Part shown: piece after piece, positions 1 through 8,471 of the stretch
Numbering within the stretch: position 1 is the first letter of the stretch
How the letters are laid out: every line of letters starts with the position of its first letter
DNA from: Seminavis robusta
Taxonomy: Eukaryota > Bacillariophyta > Bacillariophyceae > Naviculales > Naviculaceae
Direction: 5' to 3'
Length of the DNA stretch: 30,882 nucleotides
Assembly: GCA_903772945.1 (NCBI GenBank)
Contig: CAICTM010001355.1
Span: 1 to 30,882, forward strand
Position numbers and translations under genes: made by a program
Notes under the pieces: generated by a model
The model's input: the letters and a program-made list of their open reading frames with translations, nothing else
What the model was told of the DNA's origin: nothing
Databases searched by the model: none

Positions 1-22
1 GCCTTCCGTGACCCTTGTCAGG

Positions 23-423
23 GGCGAATGCAATAACGGCTCTTAGCCTTATTCCGACTATCCTAGATAGGTTGAGTTCGACTCATGACGTAGTCCTTCG
101 GAATAGTCATTGAGACAGATTCTAAATGACCGCGCTCTAGTAACTAGGTTGATGAAACATCGCTCTATTATTTAGCCAGCGTGGAGAACTTCCACGCTAC
201 TAGAAAAATGCTAGACGAATCTTCCACGCGTTCCGTTTGGATCGTGGAGAGTAGGATTTACCGCAACCACTCTACAGTCTCCCGGGAGTCAGATCTACAT
301 CCTTTGATGTGGATCTCTCTCGTTGATTAGTTTTCATAGCTTTCTAATCTCTCTCATAACTTTCATCTCTTCAAACTCAAAAAACTCGAAAGATCTTTAC
401 ACTAGCTTTTAGCGTAGTGCATT
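23..423 (+). repeat. Left terminal inverted repeat
   Basis: Pairs with 1671–2109 in reverse complement. Includes the shared short hairpin-like stretch CCAGCGTGGA…TCCACGC and the shared strings TTAGTTTTCATAGCTTTC and AGATCTTTACACTAGC. It is shorter than its partner by many small deletions. Confidence 0.85.
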
Positions 424-1110
424 GGGAATGATGAAAGTTGTGCCGCCCATCGGAACGGTTCCCCTTCTGAGTACTCCTGCCTTGCAGAGACTTTCAACCT
501 CCTTCTTAAGTGTTTGGTATGGACACGTGGAATGGATAAGCCTAGCGTGATAGGGTTTAGCGTAGGGAGGAGTTCTACTTCGTAGTCGTCCATCTGCCAC
601 TTTCCTAGACTGCCATCGAATAGGTCAAAGTACTTCGTTAATAAGGAATGAAGCTGTTCCTGCTCTTATTCAACTGTTTTTGACTTGGGCAAACCTGCCT
701 TAAGTCAGCTTTGTCGTATTTCGCATCAAGAATCTCTTGAGACGATCTGCACTGTCATCACAGCAGTAGGATCAGGAATAAGAATTTCTCTTCTTCATTG
801 GTGTCGCTGTCTTTCATAGGAATAGTGCGCCGTCCCATTCCACTGACATGGTAGTGAAATCGAACTTGAATCTAGTCAGAGAGAATGTCTCGACCTATGA
901 TCATGTCATACGCCCCCAAGCTCTTGGTGACGTGTAAATCCACTCGATAATTCTATCTTCGTGGAATTCAGGAATCATGAATGCACCTTTGCACTCGTGC
1001 TGGTGTTTAATTCTCCTGCAGGGGTAGTCCACATGTTTTGGACGCCCCCAAGATCTTTCATGCTAATTTCTTAGCTTGAGTTTGAGCAATCAATTCCGGA
1101 TGCTTTGTAT
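402..1110 (-). pseudogene. Decayed Ty3/Gypsy pol fragment (protease to N-terminal RT)
   Basis: On the minus strand, near 910–875, the frame reads YDMIIGRDILSD, the conserved C-terminal part of a Ty3/Gypsy aspartic protease. It is followed by a VEWDG…IPMK-like stretch and EILDAKYDKADL near 735–700, typical of the protease–RT linker. At 402–593 one frame gives LKKEVESLCKAGVL and TFIIP, the start of a Gypsy reverse transcriptase fingers domain. The parts lie in different frames separated by stops, and RT ends abruptly where the left inverted repeat begins. The catalytic RT motif, RNase H and integrase are absent. It is a non-functional remnant. Sequence further upstream on the same strand (1264–1623, 119 codons open) may be the preceding gag/linker part but is not recognisable. 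Confidence 0.75.
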
Positions 1111-1670
1111 CCAGTAAGCAAGGGTGTAACGGGTTTTGGTTCCCCTTTTTCTCGCTTGTTAAATCTAACATAGTGATGGGTTTGAGGTCTCTGTCTTGCG
1201 ACGTTTACGAGGTGGTGTGCCACGGACGAGGTTAACGATGCTGAATAGATCATCAGAGTCTAGTTAGCAGCTTCTAGGCAATCTATCTAATTTGCCGTAG
1301 TGTTCATCAGTTGCAAACAATTCTTGTTTACAGTTAGTGAGAATATCTTCATCCATTTGGTATGAGAAATCGGAACATGGTTCGTGAGTCATCATCCTGG
1401 CTATCCTCAATAGAGATTTCTCCATCCAAGTGATTGAAATTGATAGAGGAGTTGTCTCATTGTCAGAGTCTTCTGATTTGCGCTTGGCAACATGTTGCGA
1501 AGTTTGCAAGTGGTTGCACGATATTCGATCTCTTTTCTTCGTCATTGTCGACGAGAGGAAAAATGGGTTTGTCACGCAACTTTCTCGAAGTTGCGGAACG
1601 CATGCTTCCTTGAGCATCTTCATGGTGAAGGAAATAGGTTGAGGGTAGCTGAAGCTATGTGTTTGTAAAA

Positions 1671-2109
1671 AAATGCACTACGCTAAAAAGCTAGTGTAAA
1701 GATCTTTCGAGTGTTTGAGTTTGAGAGAATGAAAGTTATGAGAGAGATTAGAAAGCTATGAAAACTAATCAACGGAGAGAGAGATCATCATCAAGGGATT
1801 GTAGATCTGGTCTCCCGCGGGAGACTATAAAGTGTGATAGAGTAGGTTGCGGTAGTAATCCTACGTATCTCCACGATCCTAAAACGGAACGCGTGGAAGA
1901 TTTGTCTAGCATGGATCTAGTAGCGTGGAGTACTTCCACGCTGGCTAAATATCTAGAGCGATGTTTCATCATCAACCTAGTATGACTAGAGCGGTCATTG
2001 AGAACCCTGTCTCAGATGACTATTCACGAGAGACTCAGTCATGAGTCGAACTCAAACCCTATCTAGGATCGAGTCGCGAATAAGGCTAAGAGCCGTGTAT
2101 TGCATTCGG
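1671..2109 (-). repeat. Right terminal inverted repeat
   Basis: Reverse complement of 23–423, about 439 nt long and apparently the less eroded arm. The short open frames on both strands here (for example around 1758–1985) follow from the repeat and are not supported as genes. Confidence 0.85.
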
Positions 2110-2170
2110 CTTTTTTTCAGCGTTGGTCTCCTGTTTCCTCAGTTTGCTCACTACTTGGATCCAATAGATG

Positions 2171-2530
2171 CAATCCAGCCATTGTATAGCCAGCTACGGT
2201 ACCGTAGGCAGAGAGTTACATCGATCCGTGACAGTGGCAACAGTACCGAACACACTCAGGTTCCGCTTTACTGGCTACACTCCGTTACCGGTACCTTGCA
2301 TTGAATCCTTATGACGAATACATACACAACCGAATATTGTCAATCCAGCCATCGTAGCCAGTTACAGTAGAGTTACATCGATCAGTGACAGTGGCAACAA
2401 TACCGAACACACTCAGGTTCCGCTTTACTGGCTACACTCCGTTACCGGTACCTTGCATTGGATCCTTATGACGAATACATGCACAACCGAACATTGTCAA
2501 TCCAGCCATCGTAGCCAGCTATCGTATAGC
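2171..2530 (+). repeat. Tandem repeat, unit ~157–170 bp
   Basis: Copy 1 is 2171–2340, copy 2 is 2341–2497, and a third begins at 2498 and fades after about 33 bases. Each starts CAATCCAGCCAT and ends ACCGAA(T/C)ATTGT. Both full copies contain AACACACTCAGGTTCCGC and CTCCGTTACCGGTACCTTGC. The size difference comes from an insertion near the start of copy 1. Confidence 0.9.
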
Positions 2531-2896
2531 TAGTGGCAGCAGGACTTGACTTGCGCATACAGGAAAATGGGTACCGACACAGGAATCACCACCAAAACAG
2601 TAGGAAATAACAAGAAGGGATGAATCAGGTAGGAGGATCCACTCTCTTGTGTGTTGTTGCCTCTTCCGGTGGCTGTTGCCTTTCAATGACTCGACGACAA
2701 TAGGCTCCTCTGTTCAGGCTGTTGGTAGGGCTGGAGTTAACAGAGCCTCCTCCTCCGTAGCGGTAGCCTCTCCTCTTGTTATCCGGAGCGATCGATCGTC
2801 GACAATGGTAGTTCCTCGGCCGTCAGCAGTAAGAGAACAGAAAGTAAGATATAGATATGGTTTTCTCTTCTATTCTGATACTGTGGACGACCGGAG

Positions 2897-3319
2897 ACTT
2901 ACCCTTGTTTTTCAACTTGGCCGTCATGGGCCGAGAAATGATTGCCTTCCTGCGGTCCATAGGATTGAATGAGGGATGGCTTTCGAATCTGCACCGGAGA
3001 CGACCGGCTTGAGTGAGGTTTGACAATAGAGATAATAGAGGTGCGACCGACCGATCGATTCGAATAATTAAAGAACAACTCACCTGTTGACGGCCGAGCT
3101 TAGAATTCTCTCCTGAATACCATAGGAATACAATGAGGGAGAGAAGTCAGCGCTGTACCTTCAATTAACACTCTTGATAATAGGCTTACCTCATTGCGAT
3201 CGATTCAACTGAGGCCGATTGGATAAAGCACTCACCATTGTTGTCGGCCAAGCTTGGATTTACCTCCTGTTTACCATAGGAATTCAATGAGGGAGAGAAG
3301 TCACTGCTGCGCCTTCAAT
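2897..3319 (-). repeat. Diverged repeat module, 2 clear copies plus 1 weak
   Basis: Two copies of about 90 bp (3078–3166 and 3230–3319) share GGCC(G/A)AGCTT and CCATAGGAAT(A/T)CAATGAGGG; a weaker third copy lies at about 2897–2990. Read on the minus strand, each copy ends in a 5′-splice-site-like string (CAG|GTGAGT, ATG|GTGAGT, AGG|GTAAGT). Confidence 0.7.
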
Positions 3320-4296
3320 GGTGGACTCCAAGCCTGTAGCTAGAAGCGGCAGCAGAGGTGCGAGGATAGTGAGGTACGAGTACCGGTACTGTTTATCCTT
3401 AACCTTAGTAACTTCAACGGTTCTTTTTATCCACGAATCGATCTAAATCTTTCGAAGAGAACCTGTTACTTAACGATACACATGACCGTTGATTCTGCAA
3501 CTGAAGTGCGGGTACTCTATTTTACACAGTAAACGCCGGCAAATCGATTCCAGAGTGCTACTGAGGGGGTAACCAAAAGGAGCGTGGTCTGGGAGACCAA
3601 ATTGATGTTGCTTCGTCCATCAAACAGTTTTAACAGTCACCTGGACTGACTCTCAATCCTGCCACTATGCATAGTACGATGCATCATGTCAAAAACCGAT
3701 GAGTAGTGGTAATGATATAGATTGGTGCGCTACTACTATGCCAAAAGATCAAGTTATTATATCTTTCGACTCTCCAACATCACCTTGATGAGCTTGTGCA
3801 ACATCGGAAGTCCTACCGGTACGAGTATCTTGTGCCAAACCTGATCCAGTAGCGTTCTAAATGTGTCCCGAACATTTTTGGAAGTTGCTTTATTAGATCC
3901 AGATGGACCATACCGGAACCACTCAGGTATCTGCCGAGCTATGGTAGCTAGCTACGGTATCTAGCTACGGTAGCTACGGTAGCTACTGGTGGATGGATGG
4001 TTGGGAGGGATGTCACCAAGGAGCCAAGCTTAGGAGGGCAACAAGCGTTGTGCCGTGGACGTGTTCATGCGGTCACACCCATGCCTATTGTTAACCATCA
4101 AAGCGTCTTATCAGGGACCCATGCATTTTAGTCATGACGTTCGGGATTGCTGTAGCTGGGGGGAGCGCTGGTTGACAGTGAGCGTAGTACTTGCTGCCTG
4201 GACCGAAGAGAAGCTGCATGGATGGAAAGATGGGTGGATGGATTGGGAGCTCTCCAAGTCCCAAGTCCTCACCTCACAAAAATTGAATCCAGCAAC

Positions 4297-5206
4297 TTAA
4301 AAAACAGAATCCACTACCGATACAACCAACCAAAGACAAGAAATGAAGGTGACCACTCTCGCTAAGGTCGCCCTTTTTGCGCAAACCTGGTTGTTGTATG
4401 GCACTTCGGCTTGGATGTGTGCAGCAACTGCCAGGAAAGTTTGAAGGATTTTTCACATCCTTTTGTAGAAGGCAATGGCATCCGGACCGCGGAGAAGACG
4501 TGCGGCTTTGGTAGAAAATTCGTGCATGACTGGGAATGCATCATTGAGGACACTGCCAATTAAAAAGTGCAAAGTCAGGGCTAAATACGCCCCTTGCAAT
4601 TTCTCCCGTTGTTTCAAACATGTCAAAATTACAATCAAGTCAGCTTGCTTCGAAGAAGAAGGCTATTTTCACGATGGTTTTTCTGTTGCTGTTCGGGTTG
4701 CCAGCAATTCCGACAATCACCATCAAATTGCTGACTGCAGTGATAGCCAGCACATCCTCGCGAAATCTGTCTGTATCAGTACCAACGAGTCGCGAAAGCA
4801 GGTCGGACAGAACTTTCGCTACAGAGACACGGGCGACTTTTCAGGCTCATCTGATTTTCCCGTGCAGCGATTGCCCACTGGAGTGGATTGTCGGTACGCA
4901 ACCGGCAGTGGCACTATAGTGGCCTTTGCCTTTTGTAAACGTGCCTCCTCTAACAGCGCATCCCTTCGAGAGGCGCAAATTGTGAAACGTATTGGTTTTC
5001 ATGACAATTCAGGCTCAGGCTCATTGAGGGCCCACTGTCCTTCTGGAAAAAGGAAAATTGCTCATCGATGTCACCCAGTGCACGAAGTCACTGGTATAGA
5101 CATTGGAAGCAGCAATTCGGGCCGATGCGACTTCAGAGCTGGTGAAGCCGCAATTGTCGAATCTGAAGTTTTCTGTGTGCCAAACTCTTCGACCTTGTAA
5201 GAGTAG
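4297..5206 (-). pseudogene. Decayed protein-coding gene of unknown function
   Basis: Four consecutive minus-strand segments read like parts of one protein, but in different frames and with stops. Segment 1 (5206–5021) includes NFRFDNCGFTSSEVASARI and ends SRRTVGPQ. Segment 2 (5061–4819, one internal TGA at 5001–4999) includes GQWALNEPEPELS and LLEEARLQKAKATIVPL. Segment 3 (4840–4640) includes VAKVLSDLLSRLVGTD and LMVIVGIAGNPNSNRK. Segment 4 (about 4625–4297, TGA at 4455–4453) includes LKQREKLQGAYLALTLHFLI and KILQTFLAVAAHIQAEV. The composition is helical and soluble-protein-like, and neighbouring segments overlap where the frame changes. I do not recognise the family. A plus-strand frame of 241 codons (4475–5200) crosses the same DNA; its cysteine-, serine- and arginine-rich composition looks like an antisense shadow. 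Introns could explain some frame changes, but no clean set of splice sites joins all four segments. Confidence 0.5.
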
Positions 5207-5340
5207 TTACTGGTAGCGTACTGGTACCATGTCCCAAAAGTCGTCTTTGTCATACGGTGGCTGGAGCATAGTCCGTAACAGTAAGTCGTCCCCGTAAAGG
5301 CCAATGTGTGGCAAATAGAGTCTCCGGAGAAATAATACAA

Positions 5341-5870
5341 GATTTCTGTTAAAATTGCTTTTAAAAAAAAATAGCCACCCTAATACAAGTAGTCGAGCTA
5401 GCTATTAGCTAGCTACACCGTACAGCCGTAGTACCTACCGTAGTACATGTAGTAAGATCCAAAAAGGAAAAGAACAGTACAAGTGAAAATCCTTCCGTAC
5501 CGGTGTCATGCTACTAGTAGTTATACCGTACATTGTACTCGTACCGGTACCTGGTACCGGTACTGGACAGTACCGGTACCAGATAGTACCGGTACGGCAC
5601 GTTCGTACCGGGTTAATTGGTTGAGTACGAGAGCGACCGTAGAACCTACAGCGGCGTTGCTGGGGTGAGAGTAGAGCGCTAACCTTAACGCACAATGCAC
5701 GACTCGCAGCATGAACGCTTGGTTGGATTTGGATATCAAACGTCCTATCAACCCCAGCGAACCAGCGAAGCATTAAAACAAAGAGAGAGAAAGAGAGACT
5801 GCTTGACTCGAAAGAGCTCTCGAAAGCATCAAACAACCCATCAAGCGCTCGCCCAACTACTGGTACCCTC
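5341..5870. other. Spacer upstream of F-box gene with ACCGGTACC-type palindromes
   Basis: Contains AGCTAGCTATTAGCTAGCTA near 5395–5415 and a dense cluster of ACCGGTACC, GGTACCGGT and TACCGGTAC between about 5540 and 5612. These strings are self-complementary and recur in most spacers of this window. The 3′ part (about 5640–5870) is the likely promoter and 5′ leader of the F-box gene. I see no gene. Confidence 0.6.
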
Positions 5871-7313
5871 ATGACAGAGCCAGCTGCAGGCGATCTATTG
5901 CCTCTTGAAATGGGCAGCGCTGGGATGATCCAAGATGAAGCTACTAGTATCGAAGAAGATACAGCTGCCACCAAACCGATGGGTACCAGCACTCTCCCTT
6001 TTACTAGTATCAGCCTCGATGTCTGGTCGATGATTTTGGAGTTCCTGCCGGCCCATGATCTGCTAGATCAGGTTTCCAAAGTCTCCCAGCAGTTTGACTC
6101 CATTTTGAGAGACGATATCTTCTGGAAATCTTACACCCAAGCCATCGTAGTGAACAACGACCAGAACTGGAATTTCTACAAGAACCAAAAGCTTGTAAAT
6201 GTTCTACCGTTGCAACAAATGTGTGTCTTTGCTACTGGCCCCACGCATGTTCAACAACCAGAGAAGAGAGGCTTTCGATGCCAACGATCGCAGTCTCTCT
6301 TGTATTCCTCCAGTCAAGCTCGAAGTCTCTGGGAGAGAGACAATCAATGGACTTGTTTGGCATCCTCTACCCATCACACACCGCGAGAAGTCATTGAATG
6401 CACTCTCTCGCCCGCGATACGCTCTTGGGCCAGCCGACCACTCAGTCCGGGATGGTGGAGTTCCCGGCCGTCCCCTTCTTCCACCAATACGAAAGAAACA
6501 CTACTCTACAAAACCGTGTACCCACAAACGTACCTCACACGTGTGGCCATTAATCCCTTGGTGGATACCTTTCGTGGCATGGTGTTGGTCTATGGATGGC
6601 ATCAAACCAAAATTACCGCCTACTGGTTGCCACCCTCTCATTTGGAACAACACCAGCACAAGAAAAAATCACAACAATCACTGACAGACGCACAACGGAT
6701 TCAAGCATTGTTGCAGGATCAAAGACCCGTCTACGAATCGGCGCTGCTACCGACCAAACAATTGGCACGTCCCGTGCGACTCTCTAGCAATGCTTGGGAA
6801 GTGCACGAATTCCCTTCGGGTATCATTGCCAATGTTGTTGTCATTGAGCTGATGGGAAAGAAATCTCGTGAAATGATGGGATACTATGCCTGTGTCGAGC
6901 AAGTCCGGATGGAGGGTATCCCGCTGTTGGACGATCGAGAAGCCTTGTCCATGAACTTGAAGACGCTTCGAGGGAGTCGTACTCATCCGTATTGGACCAA
7001 AGGATATCACAATGTGGATGACAGTGATAGTGACAGTGACAGCGACAGCCTCAGCAGCGGCAGCCTTAGCGGTAGTGGTTTTTCCAGCGACGAAGACGAG
7101 AGTGACGACGAAGATGTCGCCGACAGTGACGGAGAAGGCATGGCAGAAGAGAATGAAGAAGCACAAAGTGACCACGAAGAAGGAGGAATGCGCGTGGATA
7201 ACAATGCGGGAGAGGGGGAACTTGACGTCCATCCGAATCCTGTGCAGAACGACGACGACGAGGGAGGGATCAACCGCATGTTTCGTAATGACGAGGATGA
7301 CGGAGACTATTGA
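5871..7313 (+). CDS. F-box protein with acidic C terminus; middle of the reading frame disrupted
   Basis: Residues about 44–90 form an F-box (SLDVWSMILEFLPAHDLL … FWKSYTQAI), the module that binds SKP1 in SCF ubiquitin ligases, so a substrate-adaptor role is inferred. The rest of the N terminus is not conserved to my eye. The C terminus (from about nucleotide 7015) is a Ser-Asp repeat followed by a long acidic tail. One frame is open for 480 codons, but the middle does not look like protein in that frame. A GT–AG intron at 6195–6261 (67 nt, phase 0) would join YKNQKL to RREAFDANDRSLSC in the next frame, which runs to about 6397. The third frame (6398–~6494, MHSLARDTLLGQPTTQSGM … EFPAVPFFHQYER) then takes over, and the original frame resumes at ETLLYKTVYPQTYL. 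The last two changes look like single extra bases, so assembly errors or a recent pseudogene are both possible. No substrate-binding repeats (LRR, WD40, Kelch) are visible. Confidence 0.8.
   Translation: MTEPAAGDLLPLEMGSAGMIQDEATSIEEDTAATKPMGTSTLPFTSISLDVWSMILEFLPAHDLLDQVSKVSQQFDSILRDDIFWKSYTQAIVVNNDQNWNFYKNQKLVNVLPLQQMCVFATGPTHVQQPEKRGFRCQRSQSLLYSSSQARSLWERDNQWTCLASSTHHTPREVIECTLSPAIRSWASRPLSPGWWSSRPSPSSTNTKETLLYKTVYPQTYLTRVAINPLVDTFRGMVLVYGWHQTKITAYWLPPSHLEQHQHKKKSQQSLTDAQRIQALLQDQRPVYESALLPTKQLARPVRLSSNAWEVHEFPSGIIANVVVIELMGKKSREMMGYYACVEQVRMEGIPLLDDREALSMNLKTLRGSRTHPYWTKGYHNVDDSDSDSDSDSLSSGSLSGSGFSSDEDESDDEDVADSDGEGMAEENEEAQSDHEEGGMRVDNNAGEGELDVHPNPVQNDDDEGGINRMFRNDEDDGDY
6195..6261 (+). 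other. Candidate intron in the F-box gene
   Basis: Begins GTAAAT and ends CAACCAG; 67 nt, phase 0. Removing it moves translation into the frame that reads RREAFDANDRSLSC and INGLVWHPLPITHREKS, which is more protein-like than the unspliced frame. The polypyrimidine tract is weak, so a one-base shift near 6235 is the alternative. Confidence 0.5.
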
Positions 7314-7640
7314 TCGAAATAGAAAGCCCAAATTCAAATTCAAAATTAGACTATAAACACCATGATCGGCTATTCCAAAAGGCATACCAGTAGCAGGTGA
7401 ACATTCTACCGTGCCTTTGTTTGCGATCAGTTCTGGACACCGCCGCATTCAGAAAAACTTGAAGCGGTTGCTGTACTTCACGAGTCTGTCAAGTATCGAG
7501 AAGTTGAAACCGTACTGATTGTCGCTTGGTCTTTTTGCCTGGATTAATCGCCTGCCCCAATCCAAATGTCGTGTGTTGTGGTCGGTATGATGTACCCTTT
7601 CGTAGCTAACGGATGGACACAGCTATCCTGGTGAAGCTAG
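7314..7640. other. Convergent intergenic region
   Basis: Separates the 3′ ends of the F-box gene (+) and the 276-residue gene (−). I see no gene or repeat; it should hold both 3′ untranslated regions. Confidence 0.6.
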
Positions 7641-8471
7641 CTAGACCCTCTTTTTGAGAAATTCCACCCTAGATTCTCCGATATTGACTGGTCCTTGTCT
7701 TCGACTTTGAACCTGGAACACTTGTCCCCGACTTGACAAAATGCAATCATCCTTGATCAATTCCAAGACTTGATCATCGTAGAGTGGCACAAAGCGAGCC
7801 TCGTAGACTCCCAAATCGCGATAGGTGCCCATAGTCTTGGCTGCCTGCGCGTAACTCCATGTTTTGGAAGCCAGACTATCGTTGGTATCGGTAATTTGTT
7901 TCACCTTTTGGTCACGGTCATCCAACAGCTTGGCCGCTTCGGATTGAATGCCCCGTCGTCGCTCTCGTTCCGACTCCAACGTCTTGGAAGTCCACACGCG
8001 ATGACGAATAAAGAATCGTCCCTTTTCCAACGTAGCACCTTCGTTGCGTTTGACTTGTTCGGGAGACACAAAGCTGCAAACTAAATGGCCATGAGGTGAA
8101 TTTGGACCCCACGTGATTTCCCATCCTCCACTTTCCAAGGCTATGGGCTGTTCGCCCTTGTCGTTGATAAAAGTCGGCTTCTCCAAAAGCCGACAATCGT
8201 AAATCCCCGTGGAATGCTTCTTTCTATCAAGCGACAAGGAATCGCTCAGTTGCACATGCATATCCTTCATTTGAAAGGGACTTTCTTTGTCTCCCACGGC
8301 CACGCGGTAGTTCAACAAGTTGGCCGATTCCTCGCCGAGCCTGGACGCCATGGTATCCAGACTTGGAACTGTCACTACCAGGCATCTGACTGGAATTAGA
8401 ACCAGGGATAGGCTGATAGTGCCCAACAAGGAGGCATAAAGTCGACGGCGACTAGTAGACAGAAGCATCAT
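7641..8471 (-). CDS. Secreted or organelle-targeted hypothetical protein, 276 aa
   Basis: The protein starts MMLLSTSRRRLYASLLGTIS and has a hydrophobic stretch to about residue 33, consistent with a signal peptide. In a diatom this could also be the first part of a plastid-targeting bipartite leader, but no clear ASAFAP-type site with phenylalanine is visible. The mature part is soluble and mixed α/β in character, with YDCRLLEKPTFIN, GGWEITWGPNSPHGHLVCSF and GRFFIRHRVWTSKTLESERE; residues about 175–215 are a charged, probably coiled-coil segment. I do not recognise a named domain. It is intronless, and the ATG at 8471 is preceded by an A-rich leader, which supports this start. It converges on the F-box gene. 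Confidence 0.75.
   Translation of the reverse strand: MMLLSTSRRRLYASLLGTISLSLVLIPVRCLVVTVPSLDTMASRLGEESANLLNYRVAVGDKESPFQMKDMHVQLSDSLSLDRKKHSTGIYDCRLLEKPTFINDKGEQPIALESGGWEITWGPNSPHGHLVCSFVSPEQVKRNEGATLEKGRFFIRHRVWTSKTLESERERRRGIQSEAAKLLDDRDQKVKQITDTNDSLASKTWSYAQAAKTMGTYRDLGVYEARFVPLYDDQVLELIKDDCILSSRGQVFQVQSRRQGPVNIGESRVEFLKKRV

Larger units (their letters stand above)
23..2109. mobile_element. Foldback-type element: ~0.4 kb terminal inverted repeats around a Gypsy pol fragment
   Basis: Positions 23–423 are the reverse complement of about 1671–2109. The match runs from the outer string near 23 (CGAATGCAATAACGGCTC) to the inner string AGCGTAGTGCATT at 411–423. The left arm is about 40 nt shorter than the right, mainly through many scattered 1–4 nt gaps. 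The arms are inverted, not direct, so this is not a standard LTR element; no tRNA primer-binding site is visible next to the inner edge. The 1.25 kb between the arms carries a broken Ty3/Gypsy protease–RT fragment on the minus strand. A Mutator-like or foldback element that captured retroelement DNA fits best; inverted fusion of two LTRs is the alternative. No transposase is visible. The left outer end is only about 22 bases from the window edge, so a target duplication could not be tested. Confidence 0.75.
2110..4296. other. Gene-poor spacer with tandem and palindromic repeats
   Basis: No coding region here is convincing; the open frames at 2649–2972 (+), 2823–3083 (−) and 4055–4300 (+) have no recognisable domains. 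The stretch holds a two-and-a-bit-copy tandem repeat (2171–2530), a diverged repeat module (2897–3319), CTAGCTACGGTAGCTACGG-type strings at about 3945–3985, and GGATGG runs near 3989–4003 and 4216–4245. Confidence 0.6.

Noticed and set aside
4475..5200. 241-codon plus-strand frame as a gene
   Set aside because: Its composition (Ser-, Arg-, Cys- and His-rich, no hydrophobic core pattern) is unlike protein, and the opposite strand reads better in shorter frames; treated as an antisense shadow.
6747..7448. 233-codon minus-strand frame over the F-box gene end
   Set aside because: Antisense of the acidic Ser-Asp repeat region; Val/Ile-rich only because GAC/GAT reads GTC/ATC on the other strand.
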